Assembly: GCA_965275915.1 (NCBI GenBank) | Contig: CBDHYI010000007.1 | Coordinates: 1,550,001 to 1,614,000, forward strand | Direction: 5' to 3' | DNA from: JBDWFY01 sp965275915 | Lineage (GTDB): Bacteria; Pseudomonadota; Alphaproteobacteria; Rhizobiales; Stappiaceae | Length of the DNA stretch: 64,000 bases | Shown here: positions 9,185 through 17,341 of the stretch, piece after piece | Numbering within the stretch: the first letter of the stretch is position 1 | Layout of the letters: each line of letters begins with the position of its first letter | Notes under the pieces: generated by a model | The model's input: only the letters and a program-made list of their open reading frames with translations | Told to the model about the DNA's origin: nothing | The model's database searches: none | Made by a program: the position numbers and the translations under genes

Positions 9185-10129
9185 TTATGAAGCGCGCTTT
9201 TCCTCGATCTTATCCCAGATCATCGCTGCAATATCCGGCCCGCCCAGTCGCTTGACGGCCCGGATCCCGGTCGGAGAGGTCACGTTGATCTCGGTGAGAT
9301 TGCCGTTGATCACATCAATGCCGACAAACAGCAGTCCCCGGTCGCGCAGAGGCTGTTTCAGCCGTTCGCAGATTTCAAGCTCACGGGCGGTCAACTCGGT
9401 TTCCGCCGCAGCACCGCCCTGCACCATGTTTGAGCGGAGGTCGCCTTCGGTCGGCACGCGGTTCACGGCTCCGGCAAACGCGCCATCGACGAGAATGATC
9501 CGTTTGTCGCCCTTGGTCACTTCCGGAATGAAGCGCTGGATGACCCAGGGCTCGCGAAATGTCGTTGCGAAAAGATCATAAAGCGAACCGAAATTGAGAT
9601 CGTCCCTGGTCAATCGGAAGACCGCCGCGCCGCCATTGCCGTAAAGTGGCTTCATCACGATATCGCCGACCTCTGCCCTGAAAGCTTCGATTTCCGCACG
9701 ATCGCGCGAGATCAGGGTGTCCGGCATCAAGTCCGCGAACTCCATGACAAACACTTTTTCCGGCGCATTGCGGACATGGGCCGGATCGTTCACCACAAGG
9801 GTTTCCGGATGAATGATTTCAAGAAGATGCGTGCTTGAGACATAGGCCATGTCAAATGGCGGGTCCTGCCGCAAGTGAACGACATCCATGTCCACAAGAT
9901 TGGTGCGGACCGGATCTCCCAGCGAATAATGATCCCCTTCCACATCACGCACGCTCAGCGGCTCAAGCTGCGCATAGACGGCGCCGCCCCTGAGACTCAG
10001 CCTGTCCGGCGTATAATGGAACAGCTTGTGGCCGCGGCGCTGCCCCTCCAGCAGAATGGCAAAGGACGAATCCCCCGTGATATTGACGCCGGAAATATGA
10101 TCCATCTGCATTGCGACATTCAGTGCCAT
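9185..10129 (-). CDS. gshB: Glutathione synthetase
   Basis: GshB joins gamma-glutamylcysteine to glycine with ATP in the cytosol. The 314-residue protein starts at ATG 10129 (MALNVAMQMDHI) after GGGGGA. It shows the prokaryotic GshB order: an N-terminal substrate domain (RQDPPFDMAYVSSTHLLE), then the ATP-grasp region with MKPLYGNGGAAVFR, FIPEVTKGDKRIILVDG and GIDVINGNLTEINVTSPTG. The length matches E. coli GshB (316 aa). gshA is not in the window. Confidence 0.95.
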   Translation of the reverse strand: MALNVAMQMDHISGVNITGDSSFAILLEGQRRGHKLFHYTPDRLSLRGGAVYAQLEPLSVRDVEGDHYSLGDPVRTNLVDMDVVHLRQDPPFDMAYVSSTHLLEIIHPETLVVNDPAHVRNAPEKVFVMEFADLMPDTLISRDRAEIEAFRAEVGDIVMKPLYGNGGAAVFRLTRDDLNFGSLYDLFATTFREPWVIQRFIPEVTKGDKRIILVDGAFAGAVNRVPTEGDLRSNMVQGGAAAETELTARELEICERLKQPLRDRGLLFVGIDVINGNLTEINVTSPTGIRAVKRLGGPDIAAMIWDKIEEKRAS

Positions 10130-10289
10130 CTGATCCCCCAAGGGCGGTTTGAACATTCGGACTGACGCCGAGATAGGGGTTTAGAGGCAGTTTGTCTATC
10201 ATCACAGACATGCCCGTTTTGCTTCAGCGCACCCGAAGCAAACCGAACTTCGTCATCTTATTGCGTGTGACATATCCTGACAGACGGGC

Positions 10290-10796
10290 TCAACGCAGCG
10301 CTTTCAATCTTGCGCGGATATATTTTGACGCCGACCTGAAATGGCTCGGCCCGGCCGCTTCCGCCCATCGTCCCGGTGTCCAATGATTGTTTGCACCCTT
10401 CATGGGACCGCCATAAAGATCGTCTTCGGAGCAATTGTTGAGAAAGTGCACCAGTTCACGAGTGCTCTTTTGAAGAGCCTCGTTCGCGTCTTTCCATGTC
10501 ATGTCGATCTGAGAGAGGCGAAGGTCGGCGTTGAAACGCTTCAGCTCGTTCCATTTATAGCCTTTTGCGGGAAAATAGACCTCTTTGCCCTCCTGCCCAT
10601 CGCTGTACCAGCCCAGAAACAGACCGATCCAATGGGCCCGGTGAGCAACCACATCTTTGATTGAGGTATCGTCCCCGTCCTTTGCCAGGGCCTCAGCGTC
10701 GTCGATTGACTGGATGAGGCGCCAGAGTTTGTCGAATTCCGTGTGCGTTATGTCGAGCAGATCATTCTTGGTTCCCGCTGCCATCGTTGAGCCCAT
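10290..10796 (-). CDS. ClbS/DfsB-family four-helix bundle protein
   Basis: The 168-residue protein matches the ClbS/DfsB (DUF1706) family. One member, ClbS, protects colibactin producers as a cyclopropane hydrolase. Recognisable parts are the N-terminal AAGTKNDLLDITHTEFDKL, the DVVAHRAHWIGLFLGWYSDG segment and the C-terminal HFRSASKYIRARLKAL. No toxin or polyketide genes are nearby, so a colibactin role is unlikely; most family members are uncharacterised DinB-like proteins. Two ATG starts (10796 and 10784) are possible and neither has a strong ribosome site. Confidence 0.8.
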   Translation of the reverse strand: MGSTMAAGTKNDLLDITHTEFDKLWRLIQSIDDAEALAKDGDDTSIKDVVAHRAHWIGLFLGWYSDGQEGKEVYFPAKGYKWNELKRFNADLRLSQIDMTWKDANEALQKSTRELVHFLNNCSEDDLYGGPMKGANNHWTPGRWAEAAGPSHFRSASKYIRARLKALR

Positions 10797-10861
10797 CCGA
10801 TAATCATTTTCGGCTCTTCTTTATCGGAATTTTGCCCAGGCATCCTTGATGCGCCGCAATG

Positions 10862-11236
10862 CTAAAACCTGTTCGCGTCAAAGGCGCTGATATGATGAAA
10901 CGGTCTGCGCCATGGCGCGATTGTCAGGATGTCGTATCGAAACACGCAATTCGCCAGGCGGTCTTTTCCCGACAACCAGATGCGGCTCGCGGCGACAATA
11001 CGCCTCTGATTGTGGGGCGTCACAGCCAGCAGAGCGTTTTCAGTCGTTCGCCGGAATTTCACCTCTACAAACGCGACCGTCCGGCCGCGCCGCGCGATGA
11101 TATCCACCTCGCCGACTTTGGTTTTGTAGCGGCGGTCCAGAATGCGGTAGCCCTTCAGGATCAGCCACGCCATCGCGGCCCACTCCGCCAGGTGACCGCG
11201 CCGATAGGCCTTTTTCCGGTCAGTCCCGGCGGCCAT
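10862..11236 (-). CDS. yraN: YraN/UPF0102 family nuclease-like protein
   Basis: The 124-residue protein has the UPF0102 pattern: RRGHLAEWAAMAWLILKGYRILDRRYKTKVGEVDIIARRGRTVAFVEVKFR. The GE-VDII...VEVK core is the PD-(D/E)XK-like restriction-endonuclease fold signature. Its molecular function is not settled. Its start overlaps the 3' end of rsmI by 17 bases on the same strand. This rsmI-yraN order is widely conserved in proteobacteria, often followed by gshB in alphaproteobacteria, as here with one inserted gene. Confidence 0.9.
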   Translation of the reverse strand: MAAGTDRKKAYRRGHLAEWAAMAWLILKGYRILDRRYKTKVGEVDIIARRGRTVAFVEVKFRRTTENALLAVTPHNQRRIVAASRIWLSGKDRLANCVFRYDILTIAPWRRPFHHISAFDANRF

Positions 11237-12149
11237 TGTCTCTTGCCGCTTTCAGCTCCATGGCGCGCCTGTAAAGGGTCCTTCGATTCTGTCCGGTTGC
11301 CTTTGCAACGGATCCCGCCGCACCGCTGACCGAGTTGCTTTCCAAGGCCGCTGCAAGCAGCTGATCAATGTCAGCGTCAGCAAGCCGTTGTTCGGCCGGA
11401 GGACCGACAACCACGACAATCTCCCCTTTGGGCGGCGCGGCGAAACGATCGCGCAGCGCCGCCAGCGACCCGCGCTCGAACGTCTCGAAGCGTTTCGTCA
11501 ACTCGCGGCCGACAACGGCCGGACGGTCAGGTCCCAGATGGTCGGCCATATCGCCCAGCGATGCTGAAAGCCGCCGGGCGGATTCATAGAAAATGAGCGT
11601 TGCAGGGACGGTGCAAAGATCCGCAAGCCGCTGGGAGCGGGCCCCCTTTTTCTGGGGGAGAAACCCGGCGAAAAGAAACGTATCCGTCGCAAGACCGGCA
11701 CCAACGAGCGCCGCAAGCATCGCCGAGGCGCCGGGAACGGGGACAATTGCTCCGCCTGTTTCCAGAACATCCCGGACAATGCGATAGCCGGGATCGGAGA
11801 CCAGCGGCGTCCCGGCATCGCTGACAAGGGCAACGACCTTTCCCTCTGCCAGTGCGCTCAGAATTTTCGGCCGCTGTCTTTCGGCATTATGCTCGTGATA
11901 GGGCAGCATCGTGGTTCGGATGCCGTACCGGTTCAAAAGAACCCCGGTGATGCGCGTATCCTCGCAGGCAATCATATCGGCCGATGCCAGTGTTTGCAGA
12001 GCCCGCACGGTGATATCGCCCAGGTTGCCAATGGGTGTGGACACGATATACAACGCCGGTGCCAGGGCCGGTGCGGACAACTCCTGATTGCCGATAAAGT
12101 ACCGGTTCGGCGAATCAGCAGCGGTATCCGAATGTATCTTTGGCGTCAT
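11220..12149 (-). CDS. rsmI: 16S rRNA (cytidine-1402 2'-O)-methyltransferase
   Basis: RsmI uses SAM to 2'-O-methylate C1402 in the ribosomal decoding centre. The 309-residue protein has the tetrapyrrole-methylase fold: LYIVSTPIGNLGDITVRAL, then IACEDTRITG, YHEHNAERQRPKIL, ALVSDAGTPLVSDPGYRIVR, VPVPGASAMLAALVGAGL and the C-terminal domain. The ATG at 12149 (MTPKIHSD) is preferred over a further upstream start. It diverges from the lipoprotein gene at 12409. That arrangement with yraN is standard in this class. Confidence 0.95.
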   Translation of the reverse strand: MTPKIHSDTAADSPNRYFIGNQELSAPALAPALYIVSTPIGNLGDITVRALQTLASADMIACEDTRITGVLLNRYGIRTTMLPYHEHNAERQRPKILSALAEGKVVALVSDAGTPLVSDPGYRIVRDVLETGGAIVPVPGASAMLAALVGAGLATDTFLFAGFLPQKKGARSQRLADLCTVPATLIFYESARRLSASLGDMADHLGPDRPAVVGRELTKRFETFERGSLAALRDRFAAPPKGEIVVVVGPPAEQRLADADIDQLLAAALESNSVSGAAGSVAKATGQNRRTLYRRAMELKAARDNGRRD

Positions 12150-12408
12150 GCCTTTATCCCCGCGACCGTTTTTCAATGCACGCCCGTTCAGCGCGGGTTC
12201 ACATTAAATGTGGTCACTATGTGTTCTTCCGCCGCTTCAAGGGCTTTTTACACCAATATCGTCAAGCCGTTATTGGTCAAATGCCGGGCAAAAGCATACT
12301 TGATCCGGCGAATCGCGCTGGAACTTTATGCACATATGCTTAAATGAACTGGCGAATTAATTTTGACAGCGGCTGGGCTTAACCGCAAAACTAGGAGAAG
12401 TTGCAAGA

Positions 12409-13662
12409 GTGGCAGCACAATCTGGGGGGCTCCCATTGGTCCGTAGCATCATAAGTTCGCGCGGCCGTGTCCTGAGGCAACTGGCAGGCGCATTCATCCT
12501 TCTCTCCTTCGGGTTCCTTGCCGGATGCACCGGCTCGAATGTCGGGGCCGTTTACGATCCCAATGCGCAGTCAGGTCCTGCGGCCCCCACGGGTGAGGTC
12601 ATAGGCAGCGGGTCGGTGCGGGTCGGTCTTTTGCTGCCCAAATCAGCCACCGGAAATGCCGGTCAGATCGGTCAGGTGTTCCAGAATTCAGCCGCCCTTG
12701 CGCTGCAGGATTTTCAGGGCGCCGACATCCAGCTTCTGGTGAAGGATACCGGCGGGACCGCGGACGGCGCCCGCGCTGCTGCGCAACAGGCAATCAACGA
12801 GGGCGCGGAAATCATTCTGGGGCCAGTCTTCTCGCAGGCTGTCGGCGGCGCTGCCGATGTCGCCCGAAGCACCGGAGTCCCTATCATCGCCTTCTCTTCG
12901 GACACAACAAACGCCAAGCGCGGCGTTTATCTGCTTTCGTTCCTGCCGCAGCAGGATATCAGCCGCATCGTCAGCTATTCCGCATCACAGAACAAACGCT
13001 CTTTCATCGCCATCCTGCCCGATAATGCCTATGGCGCCGTCGTGGAAGCGTCGTTCCGGCAATCCGTCGGCAAGGCGGGGGGCCGTATCGTATCTATTAC
13101 ACGCTATCAGGTCGATCCGGCCCGCGGCGCCGACTCGCAGGATATCCAGGCCAAGGTCAGCGGCATTCTGACCGCCGCCCAACAGGCGGATGTGGTCCTG
13201 ATTCCCGATGGCGGCGGCGCACCGGCCTTTATCGCGGAGTTGCTGGCGGCAGGCGGCATCGAAAAGAACCGGATCCAGTATCTGGGCAGCGGTCAGTGGG
13301 ACAATAAGAGCATTCTTGACAATAACGTTCTTTCGGGCGGCTGGTATCCCTCGCCGGATCAGGCCGGATTCAAGCAGTTTGCCGGACGGTACCGGGCCAC
13401 CTATGGCAGCGAACCGCCCCGAAATGCGACATTGGCTTATGACGCGACCATTCTTGCCGCCGGACTGGTCCGAAGCGCGGGTCCGCAGCGGTTCAGCCAG
13501 CAGGTGCTGACAAGCCGCGACGGGTTCCTGGGTATTGACGGTGTCTTCCGGTTCAGGCCGAACGGCCTGATTGAACGGGGTCTTGCGGTCTACGAGGTGA
13601 CCGGCAGCGGATCCCGCGTGATCAGCCCGGCGCCGCGATCGTTCAGCGCATCCGGCTTCTGA
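12409..13662 (+). CDS. Penicillin-binding protein activator, periplasmic lipoprotein
   Basis: The 417-residue protein has an N-terminal signal with lipobox LAGC (Cys40), which predicts a lipid-anchored periplasmic protein. The rest is a type I periplasmic-binding fold of the LpoA C-terminal class: VRVGLLLPKSATGNAG, GAEIILGPVFSQAVGGAADVARSTGVPIIAFSSD and LLSFLPQQDISRIV. Enterobacterial LpoA activates PBP1A. Here only the LpoA-like PBP fold is present, without the TPR half, as usual in alphaproteobacteria. The start is GTG at 12409 with AGGAG about 12 bases upstream. It diverges from rsmI over a 259-base promoter region. Confidence 0.85.
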   Translation: MAAQSGGLPLVRSIISSRGRVLRQLAGAFILLSFGFLAGCTGSNVGAVYDPNAQSGPAAPTGEVIGSGSVRVGLLLPKSATGNAGQIGQVFQNSAALALQDFQGADIQLLVKDTGGTADGARAAAQQAINEGAEIILGPVFSQAVGGAADVARSTGVPIIAFSSDTTNAKRGVYLLSFLPQQDISRIVSYSASQNKRSFIAILPDNAYGAVVEASFRQSVGKAGGRIVSITRYQVDPARGADSQDIQAKVSGILTAAQQADVVLIPDGGGAPAFIAELLAAGGIEKNRIQYLGSGQWDNKSILDNNVLSGGWYPSPDQAGFKQFAGRYRATYGSEPPRNATLAYDATILAAGLVRSAGPQRFSQQVLTSRDGFLGIDGVFRFRPNGLIERGLAVYEVTGSGSRVISPAPRSFSASGF

Positions 13663-13958
13663 CAACTGCGCCGCCCTCGCCGGCCATCAGCCCGCCGGTG
13701 ACACAGCCATTTGATGACTGAGCGACAGGATGAAGATCTCCGCATCCCGTCTCGTTGAACGCAACGAGCCGGGCATTCACGTTCCGGTATTCTTTTTCTG
13801 CGGGTGTGATAAGGTCGACCCGCATAAAATCATCAGGTTCCGATGCCGGTGCGCCCCTTGTCCCAACAGCCGTCTGCCAATGGTCGCGCGAATTCTTGTT
13901 GGGTTTTCGACCTGTCGCCGACGCGGCGGTCAATAACAATTGAAGGGGCGAATTGACT

Positions 13959-14333
13959 ATGACGACACATTCCATAACGGATGTTCTGGCGGCCTATGGC
14001 GCCGCCTGGGTCGAACCGGATGCCGGCAGGCGGTTGGCACTTCTGAAACTTGCCTGGAGCGAAGACGGAATTTATCAGGACCCGTCGGGCGAGGCCCGCG
14101 GCCGCGCCGCCTTTGCCGAGCACATTGGCCGATTTCACGCACAGCAGCCCGGGGCGCGCATTGAGGTGACCAGCGGCGCGAGCGAACATCATGGGCATAT
14201 CTACTTTTCCTGGCACATGATCAACGCCGATTGGGAGGTTGTCCTGCGCGGTGTGGATTTTGGAACTCTGGCAAGCGACGGACGTCTGAAACGGATTGTC
14301 GGCTTTTTCGGACCGCCACCGGGAAAGGCGTGA
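13959..14333 (+). CDS. SnoaL/NTF2-like protein
   Basis: This is a 124-residue protein with an NTF2-like pattern: VLAAYGAAWVEPDAGRRLALLKLAWSEDGIYQDPSGEARGRAAFAEHI, then a hydrophobic beta region ending RLKRIVGFFGPPP. Small proteins of this fold are enzymes or ligand binders; nothing assigns a substrate. The ATG at 13959 has GAAGGGG about 12 bases upstream. The 296 bases to its left show no convincing gene or structure. It is followed by coaBC on the same strand after 130 bases. Confidence 0.75.
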   Translation: MTTHSITDVLAAYGAAWVEPDAGRRLALLKLAWSEDGIYQDPSGEARGRAAFAEHIGRFHAQQPGARIEVTSGASEHHGHIYFSWHMINADWEVVLRGVDFGTLASDGRLKRIVGFFGPPPGKA

Positions 14334-14463
14334 TCTTCACCGGGGTGCGGACCCGGAGGCAGCCGATTAAGCCTTTGGTGGACTATCTATGGAAAAGCCC
14401 GGCGATTTCCTTATGATGTGCCCAATCATCCAATCGTTTCACGGTGAGTTTTCCGAGGGTTGC

Positions 14464-15678
14464 ATGCTTGAAGGCAAGCGGGTTTTGCTGGTGATTGGCG
14501 GCGGCATTGCCGCTTACAAATGTCTGGACCTTATCCGGCGCCTGCGGGAACGGGGTGCCAGTGTGCGGCCGGTCATGACCAGGGCCGCTACAGAGTTCGT
14601 TACGCCGCTCTCCGTCGGTGCGCTGGCTGCCGACAAGGTGTTTATGGACCTGTTTGACCGGGAGGACGAACAGGATGTCGGGCATATTCGGCTTGCGCGG
14701 GACGCGGATATAATTGTCGTTGCACCTGCGACCGCCGACCTTATGGCGAAAATGGCGGCCGGCCTCGCCAATGATCTGGCCTCGACGGTCCTGCTCGCCG
14801 CCGACTGTCCCGTCCTGATCGCGCCCGCCATGAACCCCCACATGTGGACCCACGCCGCCACCCGGCGCAACAGGCAGACCCTTGCCTCCGACGGAATCGC
14901 CTTTATCGGCCCCAACAGCGGTGAAATGGCCGAGAGCGGCGAGGCGGGGGAGGGCCGCATGGCGGAACCGCTGGAGATTGTCGATGCCCTCGACCGCCTG
15001 CTGACACCGGGGGAGGGACCGCTTGCGGGAAAACAGGTGCTCGTCACGTCAGGTCCGACCCACGAGCCGATCGATCCGGTCCGGTACATCGCCAATCGGT
15101 CCTCCGGCAAGCAGGGCCATGCGATTGCGCAGGCCGCTGCCGATGCCGGAGCACGCGTGACCCTGATTTCGGGCCCGGTCGACATTTCCGACCCGACTTC
15201 GGTGAAAACCGTTCACGTTGAGACCGCCGAAGAGATGCTGACCGCCGTTGAAAGGACGCTTCCGGTCGATGTGGCGATCATGGCGGCGGCCGTCGCCGAC
15301 TGGAGGATTGCCGACACGCACAGCGAAAAAATAAAGAAGGACGGCTCAGGCAAACCTCCCACATTGTCCTTCGTCGAAAACCCCGACATCTTGTCCGCTG
15401 TCGGCCATAGCAGCACTCACCGTCCCGCGCTTGTGATCGGATTTGCAGCCGAAACGGAAAATCTGCTCGACAATGCCGGCGCAAAGCTGACACGCAAGAG
15501 AGCGGACTGGATTGTTGCCAATGATGTCAGCCCGGAAACCGGCGTGATGGGCGGCGATGCCAACACCGTCCGGGTCGTCCGCAAGGACGGGATTCACAAG
15601 TGGCCCACACTCTCCAAGACGGACGTGGCCAGGCGCTTGGTCGGCGAAATCGCGGCAGCTCTCAACAAACGTCAATAA
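14464..15678 (+). CDS. coaBC: Bifunctional PPC decarboxylase / PPC synthetase
   Basis: CoaBC makes 4'-phosphopantothenoylcysteine and decarboxylates it to phosphopantetheine in CoA synthesis. The 404-residue protein has the N-terminal flavin-dependent CoaC half (LVIGGGIAAYKCLDLIRRLRERG, then the APAMNPHMW loop and the GEMAESGEAGEGRM segment) and the C-terminal CoaB half (VLVTSGPTHEPIDPVRYIANRSSGKQGHAIAQ, AAAVADWR, GFAAET). The ATG at 14464 gives the usual MLEGKRVLLVIGGG beginning and follows GAGGG. dut comes next, as in many proteobacteria, and coaA lies 1.7 kb away on the other strand. Confidence 0.95.
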   Translation: MLEGKRVLLVIGGGIAAYKCLDLIRRLRERGASVRPVMTRAATEFVTPLSVGALAADKVFMDLFDREDEQDVGHIRLARDADIIVVAPATADLMAKMAAGLANDLASTVLLAADCPVLIAPAMNPHMWTHAATRRNRQTLASDGIAFIGPNSGEMAESGEAGEGRMAEPLEIVDALDRLLTPGEGPLAGKQVLVTSGPTHEPIDPVRYIANRSSGKQGHAIAQAAADAGARVTLISGPVDISDPTSVKTVHVETAEEMLTAVERTLPVDVAIMAAAVADWRIADTHSEKIKKDGSGKPPTLSFVENPDILSAVGHSSTHRPALVIGFAAETENLLDNAGAKLTRKRADWIVANDVSPETGVMGGDANTVRVVRKDGIHKWPTLSKTDVARRLVGEIAAALNKRQ

Positions 15679-15728
15679 ATTATACTGGATTTTAACTGCG
15701 AATCCTGCAAGCAAATCGCCTCTTTCCA

Positions 15729-16202
15729 ATGCACAGGATTGATCCCGTGACCGTGACAATCAAGATGCAACGCCTGCCGCATGGACGTGATCTGCCTCTG
15801 CCGGGCTATCAGACAGAGGAAGCCGCCGGGATGGATCTTTTGGCGGCTGTTCCGGAAAATGAACCCTATGTGCTCAATCCCGGCGAACGGACGCTTATTC
15901 CGACCGGCCTGTCCATGGCGCTGCCCAAGGGCTACGAAGCCCAGGTCCGGCCCCGATCGGGCCTTGCCGCCAAGCATGGCGTGACATTGCTGAATACGCC
16001 CGGAACAATCGATTCCGATTATCGCGGCGAAATCAAGGTGATCCTCATCAATCACGGTTCAGTGCCGTTTGAGATCACGCGCGGTACCCGCATCGCCCAG
16101 ATGGTGATCGCCCCCGTACTGCAGGCGGCACTCATGGACGTGGATGTGCTTGATAACACCGAACGCGGCGCGGGCGGTTTCGGTTCGACGGGGACGGGCT
16201 GA
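15729..16202 (+). CDS. dut: dUTP diphosphatase
   Basis: Trimeric dUTPase hydrolyses dUTP to dUMP and keeps uracil out of DNA. The five family motifs are visible: 1 EEAAGMDLLA, 2 PRSGLAAKHG, 3 TPGTIDSDYRGEIKVILINHG, 4 RIAQMVIAPV, and the C-terminal glycine motif 5 RGAGGFGSTGTG. The length is 157 residues from ATG 15729. GTG at 15747 with AGGATT upstream is an equally good start. It lies 50 bases after coaBC and is probably co-transcribed with it. Confidence 0.96.
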   Translation: MHRIDPVTVTIKMQRLPHGRDLPLPGYQTEEAAGMDLLAAVPENEPYVLNPGERTLIPTGLSMALPKGYEAQVRPRSGLAAKHGVTLLNTPGTIDSDYRGEIKVILINHGSVPFEITRGTRIAQMVIAPVLQAALMDVDVLDNTERGAGGFGSTGTG

Positions 16203-16234
16203 ACAGAAACACTCCAGCACTGACGGAGGGTCTT

Positions 16235-16891
16235 TTGGCAGCAAAACTGGTCATATTCGACTGCGACGGTGTGCTCGTCGATACCGAGCCGATGTCAAAC
16301 GCCATTCTTGGAGACGCGCTTGCCGGAGAAGGGTTGACGCTCACCTATGCAGAAATGCGGGAGCACTTTGTCGGCCGTTCGCTGGAGAGTATCCAGAAAA
16401 TCGTCGAAGAACGGCTTGGCCGCAAACTGGGTGATGACTGGTGCGAGAGCCTTCGCAGCACCACAGAAACAGCGTTTGCCGAGCGCGGGGTCGAGGCGAT
16501 CCCGGGCGTCAAAACCCAGATCGAACGACTGAAATCAAAGTCGGTTCCCTATTGCGTCGCATCGTCCGGCCGGGTTCAGAAAATGCATATCTCACTCGGC
16601 AAAGCCGGTCTGCTTCCGCTTCTGAAGGACGTATTGTTTTCCGCGACCATGGTCCGACGCGGCAAACCCAATCCGGATCTGTTTTTGCACGCAGCCGGAG
16701 AGATGGGTTTTAAGCCGGAAGACTGTGTTGTGATTGAAGACAGCGTTCCCGGCGTGCAGGCAGCCCGCGCCGCGGGCATGCGGGTTCTCGCCTATACAGG
16801 CGATCCGGCCTCCGATCCCGCAGCCTTGCAGACGGCCGGTGCTGAGTTGATCTCGCACATGGATGAGCTTGAAGAAAAGCTGTTTGTCTGA
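16235..16891 (+). CDS. HAD-superfamily phosphatase (beta-phosphoglucomutase-like)
   Basis: The 218-residue protein shows HAD motif I FDCDGVLVDTE (catalytic Asp pair), motif II CVASSGR, motif III lysine in RRGKPNPDLFL and motif IV VIEDSVPGVQAARAAGM. Its cap and length fit the subfamily of sugar-phosphate phosphatases and beta-phosphoglucomutases (YniC/GPP-like); the substrate is unknown. The start is a TTG at 16235 with GGAGG six bases upstream. It sits 32 bases after dut. Just downstream are the 22-bp array and element A. Confidence 0.88.
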   Translation: MAAKLVIFDCDGVLVDTEPMSNAILGDALAGEGLTLTYAEMREHFVGRSLESIQKIVEERLGRKLGDDWCESLRSTTETAFAERGVEAIPGVKTQIERLKSKSVPYCVASSGRVQKMHISLGKAGLLPLLKDVLFSATMVRRGKPNPDLFLHAAGEMGFKPEDCVVIEDSVPGVQAARAAGMRVLAYTGDPASDPAALQTAGAELISHMDELEEKLFV

Positions 16892-16930
16892 CGGCAAAAA
16901 AGGACATTTTTACATTAGAAACTAAACAGA

Positions 16931-17028
16931 TAGGATCCTAACAATGAATAGGTAGGGTGCTAACAACAAATAGATAGGATGCTAAAAACAAATAGATAGG
17001 GCCCTAACGATAAATAGATAGGACCCTA
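16931..17028. repeat. Five direct repeats at exact 22-bp spacing
   Basis: Decamers of the form TAGGRYSCTA start at 16931, 16953, 16975, 16997 and 17019, so the period is exactly 22 bp. The linkers are AT-rich (AACAATGAATAG-type). Copies 1 and 4 are perfect palindromes (TAGGATCCTA and TAGGGCCCTA); copies 2, 3 and 5 vary only in the middle bases. A 22-bp period is close to two helical turns, so all sites face the same side of the DNA. This looks like a regulator- or iteron-type binding array. No gene for a cognate protein was identified. Confidence 0.7.
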
Positions 17029-17077
17029 CTTTATTTCCTCTATATATTTGATATATTGAACTTTTTTATGCTCATAA

Positions 17078-17339
17078 CGTATCCTGTTTATGTTAGATCC
17101 TTTCATGGCGGAACATCGGGTCAGTCGGCAAGGGACGTCCGGCCGAGCGATGCGGCGCATCGGGTAAGGGACGCAACGAGGTCCGATGCGCCGATTGTCC
17201 CGACCCATGAAAGGATGAACGTTTTGATAGAAAATGCCGAAACGGCCGGGCCAATTCACGCGATTTATCAGTCACGGGATTTGCTTTGGCCGCCAACCAG
17301 AATGGTCTCGGTCTAATGATTCAGCATAAACAGGATACG
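17078..17339. repeat. Structured repeat element A (MITE-like)
   Basis: The element is bounded by a perfect 15-bp inverted repeat: CGTATCCTGTTTATG at 17078-17092 and its complement at 17325-17339. Inside are a first hairpin region with apical GATGCGGCGCATC (17149-17161) and a second, weaker hairpin (GGCCAA 17249-17254 / TTGGCC 17286-17291). Bases 17147-17196 match 46 of 50 with element B. The right boundary continues as GCTCTAG, and the CTA at 17342-17344 is the minus-strand TAG stop of coaA. With the 22-bp array it fills 16892-17341; no coding sequence is credible there. Confidence 0.75.
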
Positions 17340-17341
17340 CT

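Noticed and set aside
10290..10796. ClbS-like protein considered as evidence of a genotoxin cluster
   Set aside because: No NRPS, PKS or other biosynthetic gene lies nearby.
13643..13975. 110-codon minus frame between the PBP activator and SnoaL-like genes
   Set aside because: It overlaps both neighbours, has no ribosome site and no family resemblance.
16931..17028. 22-bp array considered as a CRISPR
   Set aside because: The repeats have no separate spacers of 30 or more bases and there are no cas genes.
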